Source: Candidatus Saccharicenans subterraneus (GTDB lineage: Bacteria; Acidobacteriota; Aminicenantia; Aminicenantales; Saccharicenantaceae). Taken from it: a stretch of DNA of 64,000 nt. Position 1 is the first letter of the stretch. The number at the start of each line of letters is the position of its first letter. The stretch spans positions 79,143-143,142 of the forward strand of contig QUAH01000008.1 in assembly GCA_003426165.1 (NCBI GenBank), written 5' to 3'. A program made the translations under genes and the position numbers. Below, piece by piece: positions 26,888 to 35,522 of the stretch. The notes beneath the pieces were generated by a model. It had not been told where the DNA came from and searched no databases. It saw only the letters and a list, made by a program, of their open reading frames with translations.

Positions 26888-28180
26888 ATGGAGCTACGCA
26901 TCGATAAGATAGTCTATCCAGGCCGGTCCCTGGCCCGGGCCGGAGGCAAGATAGTTTTCACCGACGAGGGGTTGCCCGGAGAACTGGTCGAAGTTGAATT
27001 ATTAAAGGACAAGAAGAACTATGCCGAAGCCCGGACCCTCCGGGTATTAGAAGCCTCCCCCGAAAGACAGGCTCCCGTCTGCAATCATTACCAGGCCTGC
27101 TCGCCATACCAGGTCATGAGTTACGAGCTGGAGCAAAAAATCAAGCAGGCCCAGCTCCTGGAAATATTCTCCCATCTTCCCGATTACAACCTGGAAAAAA
27201 TAGAGTTTGTACCCTCACCCACAATTCGCGGCTACCGGAACAAGATTCGGTTGCGATTCAACTGGCAGTCCCGGCCGCCGTTCCTGGCCTACCACGAGCC
27301 GGGCTCCATGGTCAGCTTCCTGCCGGCCGAAACCTGCGACCTGGTCAGCAACCGGGTCAACGGGGTGATTTCACGTTTCCAGGTCCTGCTCAAGGGCGAA
27401 CCGCTGCCGGCCATCAGTCACCTGGAAATCAGGGAGAGTTTCTGGGCCGGTGGGCTTCTCCTGGTGCTCGAGTCCGAAGACCAGGACAGCCTGGAAAGGG
27501 CAGCCGAACTCTGGGTGCCGGCCCTGGCCCTTGATTCTCACCTGGCCGGGGCGGTGGGGGTGGTGCTGGAAGGACGGCGGAGGATATTCCTGAAGCTCTA
27601 CGGGCGCGACTATCTGGAAGAGAAAATTGGCCAGACCATTTTTCGGTACGGGGCCGGCAGCTTCTTCCAGGTCAACCCGCCCATGCTGGAAAGGGTGGTG
27701 GCAAGGGTCCGGAAACACCTTGAACCCCTGGCCCCGGTTAAGCTCATCGACCTCTATGCCGGGCTGGGAACATTCGGCCTGCTGCTGGCCGGCTCAGCCT
27801 CGGAAATCCTGGCCATAGAATCTGACCCGGGCAATATCTTCTTTCTCAAAAAGAACATGCGCCTCAACCGGGTCCAGCACCTGGCCGTGGCCGAGGGGCG
27901 GAGTGAAGACTGGATCGAGGACATCCTGGAATTCGGGGCCGGAGCCATGGTCATCGACCCGCCGCGCCGGGGAATGGCCGAAGAGCTGGTTGAAGCCCTG
28001 AATACACACCCCGCGGGTTTAATCTTCTACCTGTCCTGCAACCCGACGACCCTGGCCCGGGACCTCAAGAAATTTATGTCCGGCTACGAGCTCCTGGAAA
28101 TAACCGGCTTCGATTTCTTCCCCAGGACACCCCACATAGAAACGCTGGCCGTGCTCCGGGCCAGGCCACCGGCTCACTGA
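26888..28180 (+). CDS. TrmA/RlmD-family RNA (uracil-5-)-methyltransferase
   Basis: This SAM-dependent enzyme forms 5-methyluridine in rRNA (RlmC/RlmD-like). It has an N-terminal TRAM domain (1-55), a Fe-S region, the SAM motif LIDLYAGLGTFGLLLAG, and catalytic Cys in IFYLSCNPTTLARDL. The cluster region has Cys65, Cys71 and Cys150, but the third ligand of the usual CxxC is Tyr74 (CSPY for CGGC), so it may bind an altered cluster or none. At 430 residues it is normal length. It converges on rlmN with a seven-base overlap. Which uridine it modifies is not decided by the sequence. Confidence 0.9.
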   Translation: MELRIDKIVYPGRSLARAGGKIVFTDEGLPGELVEVELLKDKKNYAEARTLRVLEASPERQAPVCNHYQACSPYQVMSYELEQKIKQAQLLEIFSHLPDYNLEKIEFVPSPTIRGYRNKIRLRFNWQSRPPFLAYHEPGSMVSFLPAETCDLVSNRVNGVISRFQVLLKGEPLPAISHLEIRESFWAGGLLLVLESEDQDSLERAAELWVPALALDSHLAGAVGVVLEGRRRIFLKLYGRDYLEEKIGQTIFRYGAGSFFQVNPPMLERVVARVRKHLEPLAPVKLIDLYAGLGTFGLLLAGSASEILAIESDPGNIFFLKKNMRLNRVQHLAVAEGRSEDWIEDILEFGAGAMVIDPPRRGMAEELVEALNTHPAGLIFYLSCNPTTLARDLKKFMSGYELLEITGFDFFPRTPHIETLAVLRARPPAH

Positions 28181-29202
28181 AATTTGCCGGCTAACTGGCC
28201 GCAGGCCGCGGCAATGTCCACCCCCTTGGACTGCCTGACCGTTACCCTGACTTTCCTTTCTTCCAGCCAGCGCTGGAACCTGGTCACTTCCTTTTCTTCC
28301 GGCCGGCTGTAAGGAAGCTGCGGAACCGGGCTGTAGGCGATCAGGTTGACCTTGGCCTTCAGCCGCCGGGCTATGGCCGCCAGCCCCTCGGCTTCATACA
28401 GGCTGTCGTTGAGGTCCTTGATCAGGATATATTCCAGGGTCAGTTGCCGGCCGCCAGAGCGGATGTAATCTTCGGCTGCTTCAACCAGCTCCGGGAGCGG
28501 ATACTTTTTGTTGATGGGCATCAGCCGGCTTCTAAGCTGATCGGTAGCGCTGTGGATGGAAATCGACAGGTTTATCTGGAGTTCAAAACCTTTGAGCGTC
28601 TTTATCCCGGGAATCACGCCGGCCGTGGACACGGTCATCCGCCTGGCCCCGAAGTTAAGCCCGTGCTCATCGTTGAGAATTCTTATGGACTTAAGCACGT
28701 TCTCCAGGTTATCCAGCGGCTCCCCCATGCCCATGAAGACCAGGTTGGTCAGGTTGTGTCCGAAACGAAATTTCAGGCTGAGCACCTGGCTGACAATCTC
28801 CCCGGCGGCCAGATTCCGCTTGAAGCCATTAAGCCCGCTGGCGCAGAAAGCGCAGCGGAACTTGCAGCCGACCTGGGTGGACAGGCAGGCGGTCTTCCGG
28901 TCGCCAGATGGAATGAGCACCGTTTCCACGAAGAAACCGTCCGGCAGCCGGAACAGGTATTTTACCGTGCCATCGGTGGAGCTGGCCGTCTGTTCCAGTT
29001 CCAGGGGATTGATGACGAACTCCCGGGCCAGTTTTTCCCTGAGCGGCAGCGGGAGGTCGGTGAAGTCGGCGAAATCAGATAAACCCCGTTGATAAACTCC
29101 CTGAAAAACCTGCCTGGCCCGGTAGGCGGGTTCTCCTGCCAACTTAAAATAATCTTCCAGCTCCGGCAGGCTGAAAGAGGTCAGGCATCGCCGCTTGCTC
29201 AT
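28174..29202 (-). CDS. rlmN: Dual-specificity RNA methyltransferase RlmN
   Basis: This radical SAM enzyme methylates C2 of A2503 in 23S rRNA and of A37 in some tRNAs. The cluster motif CKFRCAFC is at 113-120. The two catalytic Cys of the family are also present: Cys106 in ACLSTQVGC and Cys334 near the C-terminus (AAACGQLAG). The mid-part MGMGEPLDN is canonical. At 342 residues it is normal. No strong ribosome site lies before the ATG. Its end overlaps the convergent methyltransferase gene. Confidence 0.97.
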   Translation of the reverse strand: MSKRRCLTSFSLPELEDYFKLAGEPAYRARQVFQGVYQRGLSDFADFTDLPLPLREKLAREFVINPLELEQTASSTDGTVKYLFRLPDGFFVETVLIPSGDRKTACLSTQVGCKFRCAFCASGLNGFKRNLAAGEIVSQVLSLKFRFGHNLTNLVFMGMGEPLDNLENVLKSIRILNDEHGLNFGARRMTVSTAGVIPGIKTLKGFELQINLSISIHSATDQLRSRLMPINKKYPLPELVEAAEDYIRSGGRQLTLEYILIKDLNDSLYEAEGLAAIARRLKAKVNLIAYSPVPQLPYSRPEEKEVTRFQRWLEERKVRVTVRQSKGVDIAAACGQLAGKFQ

Positions 29203-29317
29203 CTATCGATTTCTCTGTTCTTAATTATACCTGAATCAAAAAGCAAGATAACACAAAGAACAAGAATGGGCTGGCGGCAGGACCGACCGCCAGGCTACGG
29301 CCCGCTCCATCGACTGC

Positions 29318-29331
29318 CTGCCCGCGGGCAG
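29318..29331. repeat. 14-bp perfect palindrome CTGCCCGCGGGCAG
   Basis: It lies between rlmN and the C1 peptidase. A second hairpin, CTGGCGG/CCGCCAG, sits about 30 bases to the left. Together they may insulate the two minus-strand genes. The GCGGGCAG core recurs elsewhere in the window. Confidence 0.45.
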
Positions 29332-29361
29332 CCTCTTAACAAAGGGAAGCCCGGAACCTCG

Positions 29362-30615
29362 TCACTTCTGTTCAAACTTTTTCAGCAGGTCAGCCACCGC
29401 CTCTTTATGCACGGTAAAGGCCAGGACCTTCAGCCTGACAAAATCATCGCGGTAGAGTATGTAGCCCTTGTATGGTCCACGGTGGGCCCCGGCACCCGAA
29501 TCCTTGATCAGGAACCAGGTGTGGTCGCCTTTCCGGGCCAGGCCGACGCAGTGAATGGCATGGTCATCCTCAGAAGTCTTGTTATAGAACCTGAATTCGC
29601 GGCTGTCCTGGTCAACCAGGGCCGGCAGAATATCGAAGGAAGGAACAATGGCCAGCCCCTCGTCTCCTCTGATACCCGGCTCAGAAACGTCGCTGCTTAA
29701 AGCCACGGAATAACCGGCCTCCAGGGCCTTCACTATGGCCTGGTAGAATTCATCCAGCGGAACATTGTAATAGTCCTGGGAATGCCACCAGTTATCGGGC
29801 ACCTTGAATTCTCCCCTGGTATAAAACGGAAGGTACTTGAATGACATGAAGCTGACATAATCGTCGAGGGGAAGCTGAAGCACCCTGTCCAGGAATTCTT
29901 TGGGTGTCATTTTCTGGCCGTTGTATTCGAACTCCGCCGGTGGCTCTCCCAGGTGTTTATTCAGTATGAGCCTGACGTAGGCGATGGCCTTCTCTTCATC
30001 CCAGTACTGGTTCTTCTGGCAGAAATCCAGGTAATCCCTGATCTCCCGGAAAAGAGCCGAGTGGTCATGCTCGGTTTTCCCGGGCAGCAGTCCGGTGTAG
30101 ATGCTGGCCGGGACCGCACCGTATTGCTTCATCCGCAGGAAAACGGCGTTGTGCTCCGAACCCTCGCCCAGGAAGGAATTTCCCTTTTCCCGGATGAAGC
30201 GGCGGGCCTTTTCCACGTACTCCCAGTAAACAGTGTAGAGCTCGGACAGCTTGAACTCACCCCGGCCGAGGCGCTTCAGTTCCGACTCCAGGAAGGAAGT
30301 GGTGGAAAAAGACCAGCAGGTGCCGGTGTTGTACTGCCTGATGGGCGGCAGGTGGAATATTTTCTGAAATTCATCCAGCGAGGCCGGCCGCTCGATGCGG
30401 CTGAAATCCAGGGAAAGGTATTCATACTTGCGGCCGTCGTATTCCCTGGTCTTATAGATGGCTTCATCCCTGGCCTGAATTTCTTTGTCCCCGATTTGAA
30501 TCACGGCCGGCTTGTCCTGGCCGGCTTCAGGCCTCTGCTGCTTGCAGGCCAGGGACCAGGCTAAAGAAATGGCGATGACCATGATGAGTAGAAAGCGCAT
30601 GGATTTTTTGTACAT
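29362..30615 (-). CDS. C1 (bleomycin-hydrolase/PepC-like) cysteine peptidase, lipoprotein
   Basis: I moved the start from 30753 to the ATG at 30615, which has GGAGGT six bases upstream and opens a lipoprotein signal (hydrophobic core, then SLAC, lipid-accepting Cys24); 417 residues result. Catalytic Cys100 lies in NTGTCWSF and His in DDHAIHCVG. The usual Asn of the triad motif (NSWG) appears as Asp in FLIKDSGAG. The ending VHKEAVADLLKKF is typical of the C1B branch. It is probably a membrane-anchored periplasmic or surface aminopeptidase. It is monocistronic. Confidence 0.85.
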   Translation of the reverse strand: MYKKSMRFLLIMVIAISLAWSLACKQQRPEAGQDKPAVIQIGDKEIQARDEAIYKTREYDGRKYEYLSLDFSRIERPASLDEFQKIFHLPPIRQYNTGTCWSFSTTSFLESELKRLGRGEFKLSELYTVYWEYVEKARRFIREKGNSFLGEGSEHNAVFLRMKQYGAVPASIYTGLLPGKTEHDHSALFREIRDYLDFCQKNQYWDEEKAIAYVRLILNKHLGEPPAEFEYNGQKMTPKEFLDRVLQLPLDDYVSFMSFKYLPFYTRGEFKVPDNWWHSQDYYNVPLDEFYQAIVKALEAGYSVALSSDVSEPGIRGDEGLAIVPSFDILPALVDQDSREFRFYNKTSEDDHAIHCVGLARKGDHTWFLIKDSGAGAHRGPYKGYILYRDDFVRLKVLAFTVHKEAVADLLKKFEQK

Positions 30616-31140
30616 CAGAACCTCCGCAGATATTAATAGCCAATTAAGATACTTCATTTCTGCCAGAATATTCAACCCGATTCTCCTGCGGCCTATAAAT
30701 ATGACCCCGCATTCCAGACTCCCACGGTGACACGGGTCCTCGATTCTGCCCACGGCATTAATATAAGGTCATGCTGTCCAGCCCCGCCTCTTCTAATCTT
30801 TCCGTTGCCTAAAATAAGGAATGCCGGAGCAATGTCCGTCTGAATCTTGACTCTGCCGTCTTTTCCCTTCCGATATCGAAACCCAACACAACTTTCTTAT
30901 TGATCCATGTCCTGCCTCTCTTCCCCGCTTTCAATTATTGAACTCCCTGTCGCTTCTTGCTGGAATTACCGCCCGCCACCAACTCCCGACAGCCCCTGAC
31001 AAAGCCCCCATTCAGTCTGTATATCAGGATAATCGTTCTCCTTCCTGGGGCCAGCTCCCTGCCAGTCGGCTATAAAAAATTCCGCTTCCCGGAAACTTTC
31101 TTAACCCGTCAACCATCGCCCTACGCCAAAGACCGGGAGT

Positions 31141-31169
31141 TTGACGAAGGGTCGGTCTTCTGGTATAAA
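31141..31169 (+). promoter_or_regulatory. Sigma-70 promoter of the EamA transporter
   Basis: TTGACG and TATAAA are separated by 17 bases, each five of six to consensus. The predicted start point (about 31176) is just before a 16-bp palindrome. Confidence 0.7.
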
Positions 31170-31178
31170 GCCTTTTAA

Positions 31179-31194
31179 GTTTCCCGCGGGAAAC
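31179..31194. promoter_or_regulatory. 16-bp perfect palindrome, candidate operator
   Basis: GTTTCCCGCGGGAAAC is fully self-complementary and covers roughly +3 to +18 of the EamA transcript, the classic position for a repressor. The regulator is unknown. It could alternatively act as an RNA hairpin. Confidence 0.55.
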
Positions 31195-31229
31195 CTGATT
31201 TCTGCTGGTTAAAAAATCCGGGACTGCTG

Positions 31230-32126
31230 ATGGAAAACATTATATATTCAGGAGAATGGCTGGCCCTGGCCTCGGCCGTGGTCTGGGCCGTGGCCGTCAT
31301 CCTTTTCAGGATAAGCGGCTTCAGCCTGCATCCCCTGGGCATTAACCTCGGCAAGAACCTGTTTGCCCTGGCCCTGATTGTCCTGACGACCATAATCACC
31401 GGGGCCGGCTTCTGCCCCCAGGCCGGGTTGAAGCCGACCCTGCTCCTGCTGCTGAGTGGTTTTCTGGGCATCGCCGTCTCTGACACCCTTTTCCTGTGGA
31501 CCCTGAGACTCATCGGCGCCAGCCTGACGGCCATCGTCGACTGTGTCTATGCCCCCTTTGTTATCGGCCTGTCCTATTTGTTTCTGGGTGAAAGGTTGAC
31601 CTGGGTCCAGCTCCTGGGAGTGGTGATGATAGTTTCCGCCGTGGTCACCATTTCTGCCAGCGATACTGATAATGGCCGCGGACCGCTCACCCGGAAAAAC
31701 CTGATCCTGGGCATCATCCTGGGGATAACGGCCATGGCCTTTGTGGCCGTGGGCATTGTCATCATCAAGCCCATCCTGAAAGACGTTCCGGTGGTCTGGG
31801 CCACCGGGGTCCGCCTGGTAGGTGGGATCTTGCCCCTGATTTTCCTGCCCCTGGTCCCGGCCCGCCGCCAGGATTTCCGTCCGCTGCTCAAGCTATCAAC
31901 CTGGAAAGTCCTGGCCCCGGCTTCCTTCCTCGGAACCTACCTGTCGCTGATGTTCTGGATAGGCGGGATGAAATATACCTTTGCCTCGGTGGCCTCGGCC
32001 CTCAACCAGCTCAGCACCATTTTCATCTTCATCCTGGCCACCGTTTTCCTGAAAGAAAGGGCCACCACCTGGAGAGTCCTGGCCGTGGCCCTGGCCTTTG
32101 CCGGTGCCTTCCTGGCCACCTTCTGA
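31230..32126 (+). CDS. EamA-family (DMT) transporter
   Basis: This is a 298-residue inner-membrane protein with about ten hydrophobic helices in two EamA repeats (about 8-145 and 157-297). Recognisable pieces are LASAVVWAVAVILFRISG, GIAVSDTLFLWTL, FLGERLTWVQLLGVVMI in repeat one and FLKERATTWRVLAVALAFAGA in repeat two. The family exports metabolites or takes up nucleotide sugars; the substrate is not predictable. It stands alone behind a strong promoter and a palindromic operator, so expression is probably inducible. Confidence 0.9.
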   Translation: MENIIYSGEWLALASAVVWAVAVILFRISGFSLHPLGINLGKNLFALALIVLTTIITGAGFCPQAGLKPTLLLLLSGFLGIAVSDTLFLWTLRLIGASLTAIVDCVYAPFVIGLSYLFLGERLTWVQLLGVVMIVSAVVTISASDTDNGRGPLTRKNLILGIILGITAMAFVAVGIVIIKPILKDVPVVWATGVRLVGGILPLIFLPLVPARRQDFRPLLKLSTWKVLAPASFLGTYLSLMFWIGGMKYTFASVASALNQLSTIFIFILATVFLKERATTWRVLAVALAFAGAFLATF

Positions 32127-32721
32127 TTCAATCGACATTGACCTATCTCATGACACCCGGCCAGTTCCAGACCTGCCATTTTTCTAAGGACTTTTCTTGC
32201 CTTTTACTCCCCGGTTAGAAGACCTGAAAGGATATTGAATATGTTTGCCAGGCTGAGGTTAAAGAAGCAGGAATCTCAAGGCTCATAGATACCTTTTTTC
32301 CCCTGCCGGGGAGTATTGAATTGGAAAACTTATCAGACGGGGAAATGCATACAATAAACGTTTCTTGCTCTGCGCCTTACACCCGGGAATTCCTGGTTTT
32401 TCTCAAACAGTAATTATATGGCAAACCAAGAAAGCGAATTTCATTTTTCTAAGAATAGAAACGAACAAAGCTCGGGCAACGGCGTTAATAGCATGCAGCC
32501 GATGGCCGGAGAGGATTCCGGGTCAGGGTCGCTGGCGGTGAATCTCACTCGGGCATTAATACCAGCAGGCTTTCTTTTCTCCTCATCCTTGACCACGCGC
32601 TGCTCCCGGACAACAAGACATCAGCAAAATTTACAGAAAAAACCAGAACAACCTGATTCCACCAGCCAGGTCGCGATATGCTTTCTTTCCCGATAGACCT
32701 CGCCTCCATTCCAGGCAGTTC
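32127..32721. other. Intergenic region, no gene seen
   Basis: The 92-codon ORF at 32418-32696 has no ribosome site, biased composition and no family resemblance. A short CCCC-TGCC-GGGG hairpin near 32300 has its T-run on the wrong side to terminate either flanking gene. Confidence 0.4.
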
Positions 32722-33606
32722 TTACTGTCCACCCAGCATCAACCCAAACCAGAAATTGAACTTCTTGGGCAGGGCTTTCCGGTCGAGTTCGCCGCCGCCG
32801 CGGTCAAAGCCACCTTCCGAAGGTTCATCCCCGGACACAATCATCCTGGAATCAGTACCCGTAGCCCTGGTGGCGGACTCCGCCCTCCTGGTCATGAGTT
32901 CTTTCTTCATTTCCTCGGTCAACCCACCCCACTCGATACCCAGGTTGATGGGTTTACCCGGCTCCACCAGGGGCGGCAGCCCGGGAGATGGTTGCAACGG
33001 AATCTTGAATTCAAAAACCGCTTTCTGGAATCCCCCCTGGCCCGGGGCAGCGGGACCGGGCCCCCTTCTGGCCCGTTCAACCCGGCCGCGGAAAATGGCC
33101 GGCTCGAACCTCTGGCCTTTTACCTTCTGCAGGTCCGCCTTGAATTTCTTTCCGACCGGCTCGCCCTCATAGAGGTTGTACATTTTTTTCTCTCTGATCT
33201 GGGCTTTTCTTTCCTCGGTTAACTTCTCTCCGAGAGCCTCCATCCGGGCAATGGCTTCATCGGCCGTGATCACTCTTTTTATAAAGTGAAAACCGACATC
33301 CTTGCTTTTCTTCCCGCCCTGGCTCAGATAGACGAAAACACCGCCCTGGTCAGCCGTGCTCAGGCCCTCCTGGGTATTGAAAACCAGTATCAGGTACAGG
33401 TGCCCGCTATCATGGGCCACGGCATAATCAACACCGGCTTTTTTGAAGTTCACAAAATTGGCCCCTTCCCAGTCACCTGGCTGACCGTCTATCTGCTTGG
33501 GCTCGGTCACGGCCTGGCTCTTATAGGCCGCCTCCTGGGCCGCGGCCGAAATGAACAGGCCGAGCATCAGGAAACACAATGCGGGAAATATCGCCTTCTT
33601 TTTCAT
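32722..33606 (-). CDS. Secreted protein with CBM9/DOMON-like N-terminal domain
   Basis: The start was moved to the ATG at 33606 (AGGAGAGG upstream), which opens a signal peptide (KKK, hydrophobic core, ISAAAQ); 294 residues. The mature N-terminal part (DGQPGDWEGANFVNF then VDYAVAHDSGHLYLILVF) resembles family-9 carbohydrate-binding or DOMON beta-sandwich domains. The C-terminal part is Gly, Arg and Glu rich (RARRGPGPAAPGQGG). It is probably periplasmic; the ligand is unknown. A TATAAT on the minus strand at 33643-33648 is its likely -10, divergent from the pfp promoters. Confidence 0.7.
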   Translation of the reverse strand: MKKKAIFPALCFLMLGLFISAAAQEAAYKSQAVTEPKQIDGQPGDWEGANFVNFKKAGVDYAVAHDSGHLYLILVFNTQEGLSTADQGGVFVYLSQGGKKSKDVGFHFIKRVITADEAIARMEALGEKLTEERKAQIREKKMYNLYEGEPVGKKFKADLQKVKGQRFEPAIFRGRVERARRGPGPAAPGQGGFQKAVFEFKIPLQPSPGLPPLVEPGKPINLGIEWGGLTEEMKKELMTRRAESATRATGTDSRMIVSGDEPSEGGFDRGGGELDRKALPKKFNFWFGLMLGGQ

Positions 33607-33709
33607 CCTGGCCTCTCCTGAAAAAAATCTCAATCTGTCAAGATTATACCCGAACCGGGATAAAAATAGAAACGATTTTCCACGTCGGTAACCAGAGTGA
33701 AACCCTGAT

Positions 33710-33738
33710 TTGCCCCTACCCCGGTTTTGTCCTATAAT
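33710..33738 (+). promoter_or_regulatory. Upstream candidate promoter (P1) of the phosphofructokinase
   Basis: TTGCCC is followed after 17 bases by a perfect TATAAT. It lies in the divergent region and reads toward the phosphofructokinase. Confidence 0.5.
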
Positions 33739-33773
33739 CCAGGAGGATTTCATAAATTTTTCTGGCCGAAGGC

Positions 33774-33801
33774 TTGACCTTCGCCCGCTCTGCATTATTA
33801 T
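33774..33801 (+). promoter_or_regulatory. Proximal candidate promoter (P2) of the phosphofructokinase
   Basis: TTGACC and TATTAT (each five of six) are spaced by 16 bases. The start point would leave a leader of about 38 bases that includes AGAAGGAGA before the ATG. Confidence 0.5.
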
Positions 33802-33845
33802 ATCTGGTTGAAATTTCAGGTATAACCTAAAGAAGGAGAACTGCC

Positions 33846-35054
33846 ATGGCCAGAGAAATGAACCGGCCGGTTAAAGGCGTGATCGGCATCCTGACCGGAG
33901 GCGGCGATGTCCCCGGCCTCAACCCGGCCATCAGGGCCGTCACCATCAGGGCCATCAAGGAAGGCTACCGGGTCATAGGCATCCGCCGGGGCTGGGCCGG
34001 CCTGGTGGAAATGATCCGTGACAAGGATGCCCCCAACCATGAATTCTACACCGAGCTGACCGAAGAGGTGGTCAACAAGGCCGGACGCACCGGCGGCACC
34101 TTCCTTCATACTTCCCGCACCCGCCCCAGCAACATCCCCGCCGTTAACGTCCCGGCCCATCTTCGCGACAAGTATAACCAGAAAGTAAACGACCTGACCG
34201 ACGAGGTGCTGAAAAACCTGGAGTTCCTCGGAATCAACTACCTCATCCCCATCGGCGGCGACGACACCCTGAGCTACGCCGTCCAGCTGCACAAGCTGGG
34301 GGTCAAGGTTATCGCCATACCCAAGACCATGGACAACGACGTCCCAGGCACCGATTACTGCATCGGCTTTTCCACCTGTGTTACCCGGACCATCAGCCTG
34401 ACCCATTCCCTGCGGACCACGGCCGGATCGCACGAGCGGTTCCTGGTGATTGAGGTCTTCGGCCGATACGCGGGCTACACCGCCCTGCTGCCGGCCATGG
34501 CCGGAGCCGCCGACCGCTGCGTCATCCCCGAATACAAGTTTAACATCGAAAGGCTGTGCGAGCTGATGAGCGAGGACCGGGCCAACAACCCCAGCCATTA
34601 CTCGGTGGTCCTGGTTTCGGAAGGAGCCGCCTTCGAAGGCGAAGACATGATCTTCGAAAGCGACGAAACCGACATGTACGGCCACAAGAAGCTGGGCGGC
34701 ATCGGCGACCGGGTGTCCAGCATGCTCAAGGAAGTTTCGCCCAGGTTCAACCACGGCCGCCGGATCAATGTCATCAACCAGAAGCTCGGCTACCTGGTGC
34801 GCTGCGGCGACCCGGACGCCATGGACTCGCTGGTGCCCATGGCCTACGGCAACCTGGCCCTGGACCTGGTGCTGGAAAACCGGACCGGGCGCATGGTCTG
34901 CCTGCGCAACGGCGAGTACGACCACGTCCCGCTGGATGTGGTCACCAGCTACAAGAAACGCATCGATGTCGACAAGTACTACGACCGGGACCGGCTGCGG
35001 CCGCTCTACAAGAATTTTTACAAGAAGCCCTTCATGATCCTGACCGCCGACTGA
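33846..35054 (+). CDS. pfp: 6-phosphofructokinase with PPi-dependent-type active-site residues
   Basis: The enzyme phosphorylates fructose-6-phosphate. The N-terminal GILTGGGDVPGLN and mid-region TAGSHERFLVIEVFGRYAGY place it in the PFK family; 402 residues, with AGAAGGAGA before the ATG. Two residues separate ATP- from PPi-using enzymes. Gly104 of E. coli PfkA (GGDG) is Asp140 here (GGDD), and Gly124 (PGTIDND) is Lys160 (PKTMDND). Both are the PPi-type state, so diphosphate is the likely donor and the reaction reversible. The prediction rests on these residues only. Confidence 0.9.
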   Translation: MAREMNRPVKGVIGILTGGGDVPGLNPAIRAVTIRAIKEGYRVIGIRRGWAGLVEMIRDKDAPNHEFYTELTEEVVNKAGRTGGTFLHTSRTRPSNIPAVNVPAHLRDKYNQKVNDLTDEVLKNLEFLGINYLIPIGGDDTLSYAVQLHKLGVKVIAIPKTMDNDVPGTDYCIGFSTCVTRTISLTHSLRTTAGSHERFLVIEVFGRYAGYTALLPAMAGAADRCVIPEYKFNIERLCELMSEDRANNPSHYSVVLVSEGAAFEGEDMIFESDETDMYGHKKLGGIGDRVSSMLKEVSPRFNHGRRINVINQKLGYLVRCGDPDAMDSLVPMAYGNLALDLVLENRTGRMVCLRNGEYDHVPLDVVTSYKKRIDVDKYYDRDRLRPLYKNFYKKPFMILTAD

Positions 35055-35113
35055 GGTCACCGGAGCGAGTCTGTCCATCGGAAATTTTTCATTAGCCCGG
35101 CCGGCCGCTTTTA

Positions 35114-35122
35114 TGGTATAAA
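35114..35122 (+). promoter_or_regulatory. Candidate extended -10 promoter (TGGTATAAA)
   Basis: A TGn element directly precedes TATAAA, upstream of the two membrane-protein genes, about 35 bases before the first ATG. No good -35 is present, which is usual for extended -10 promoters. Confidence 0.35.
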
Positions 35123-35156
35123 ACTGCTGTAAACACCGACTGAGAAAGGAGCGCGG

Positions 35157-35495
35157 ATGAGCTCAAAAAGCGGTGACGGTCGAATTTTCTGGGGCCTGTT
35201 CCTGGTAATCATCGGGTTGCTCTTTCTCCTGGAGCAACTGGAGTACCTGGACATCGGCCGCATCATTTCCACCTACTGGCCGGCCATCTTCATCCTGATC
35301 GGCCTGTCCATTTTCATCGGCAACGGCTTCAAGCGATCCAACGAGGCCCTGTTCATGATCATCTTTGGCACCTTCCTCCTTCTGATTAAATTCCATATTA
35401 TCGACAGGCACATCTGGCGCTATCTCTGGCCGGTGCTGCTCATGGCCCTGGGGCTGTGGATAATGTTCAAGCCGCGGGCCAGAAGCAAGGGCTGA
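35157..35495 (+). CDS. LiaI/LiaF-like transmembrane protein
   Basis: This 112-residue protein has about four hydrophobic segments: FWGLFLVIIGLLFLLEQL, TYWPAIFILIGLSIFI, ALFMIIFGTFLLLI and LWPVLLMALGLWIMF. The repeated W-P-x-I/V-L-I-x-G-L pattern is that of the LiaI-LiaF-like membrane region (DUF5668-like) seen in envelope-stress proteins and anti-sigma partners; the cytoplasmic LiaF C-terminal domain is missing. AAAGGAG precedes the ATG. It is followed by another membrane gene 27 bases later, likely one operon. Confidence 0.72.
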   Translation: MSSKSGDGRIFWGLFLVIIGLLFLLEQLEYLDIGRIISTYWPAIFILIGLSIFIGNGFKRSNEALFMIIFGTFLLLIKFHIIDRHIWRYLWPVLLMALGLWIMFKPRARSKG

Positions 35496-35522
35496 ATTCC
35501 AATTAACCCGAGGAGAGGCGAG

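Larger units (their letters stand above)
30616..31229. other. Intergenic region with the EamA promoter and operator
   Basis: The 73-codon plus ORF (30957-31178) overlaps the promoter described below and has no ribosome site, so I do not call it. The left part, about 350 bases, shows nothing I recognise. Confidence 0.5.

Noticed and set aside
30957-31178. 73-codon plus ORF before the EamA gene
   Set aside because: It contains the EamA promoter, lacks a ribosome site and has Pro/Ser-rich random composition.
32418-32696. 92-codon plus ORF
   Set aside because: No ribosome site, no family, poor codon use; treated as noise in an intergenic region.
33816-35078. 420-codon minus ORF antisense to the phosphofructokinase
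   Set aside because: Long only because of GC-rich codon structure on the coding strand; its Val/Gly/His-rich translation is a typical shadow.
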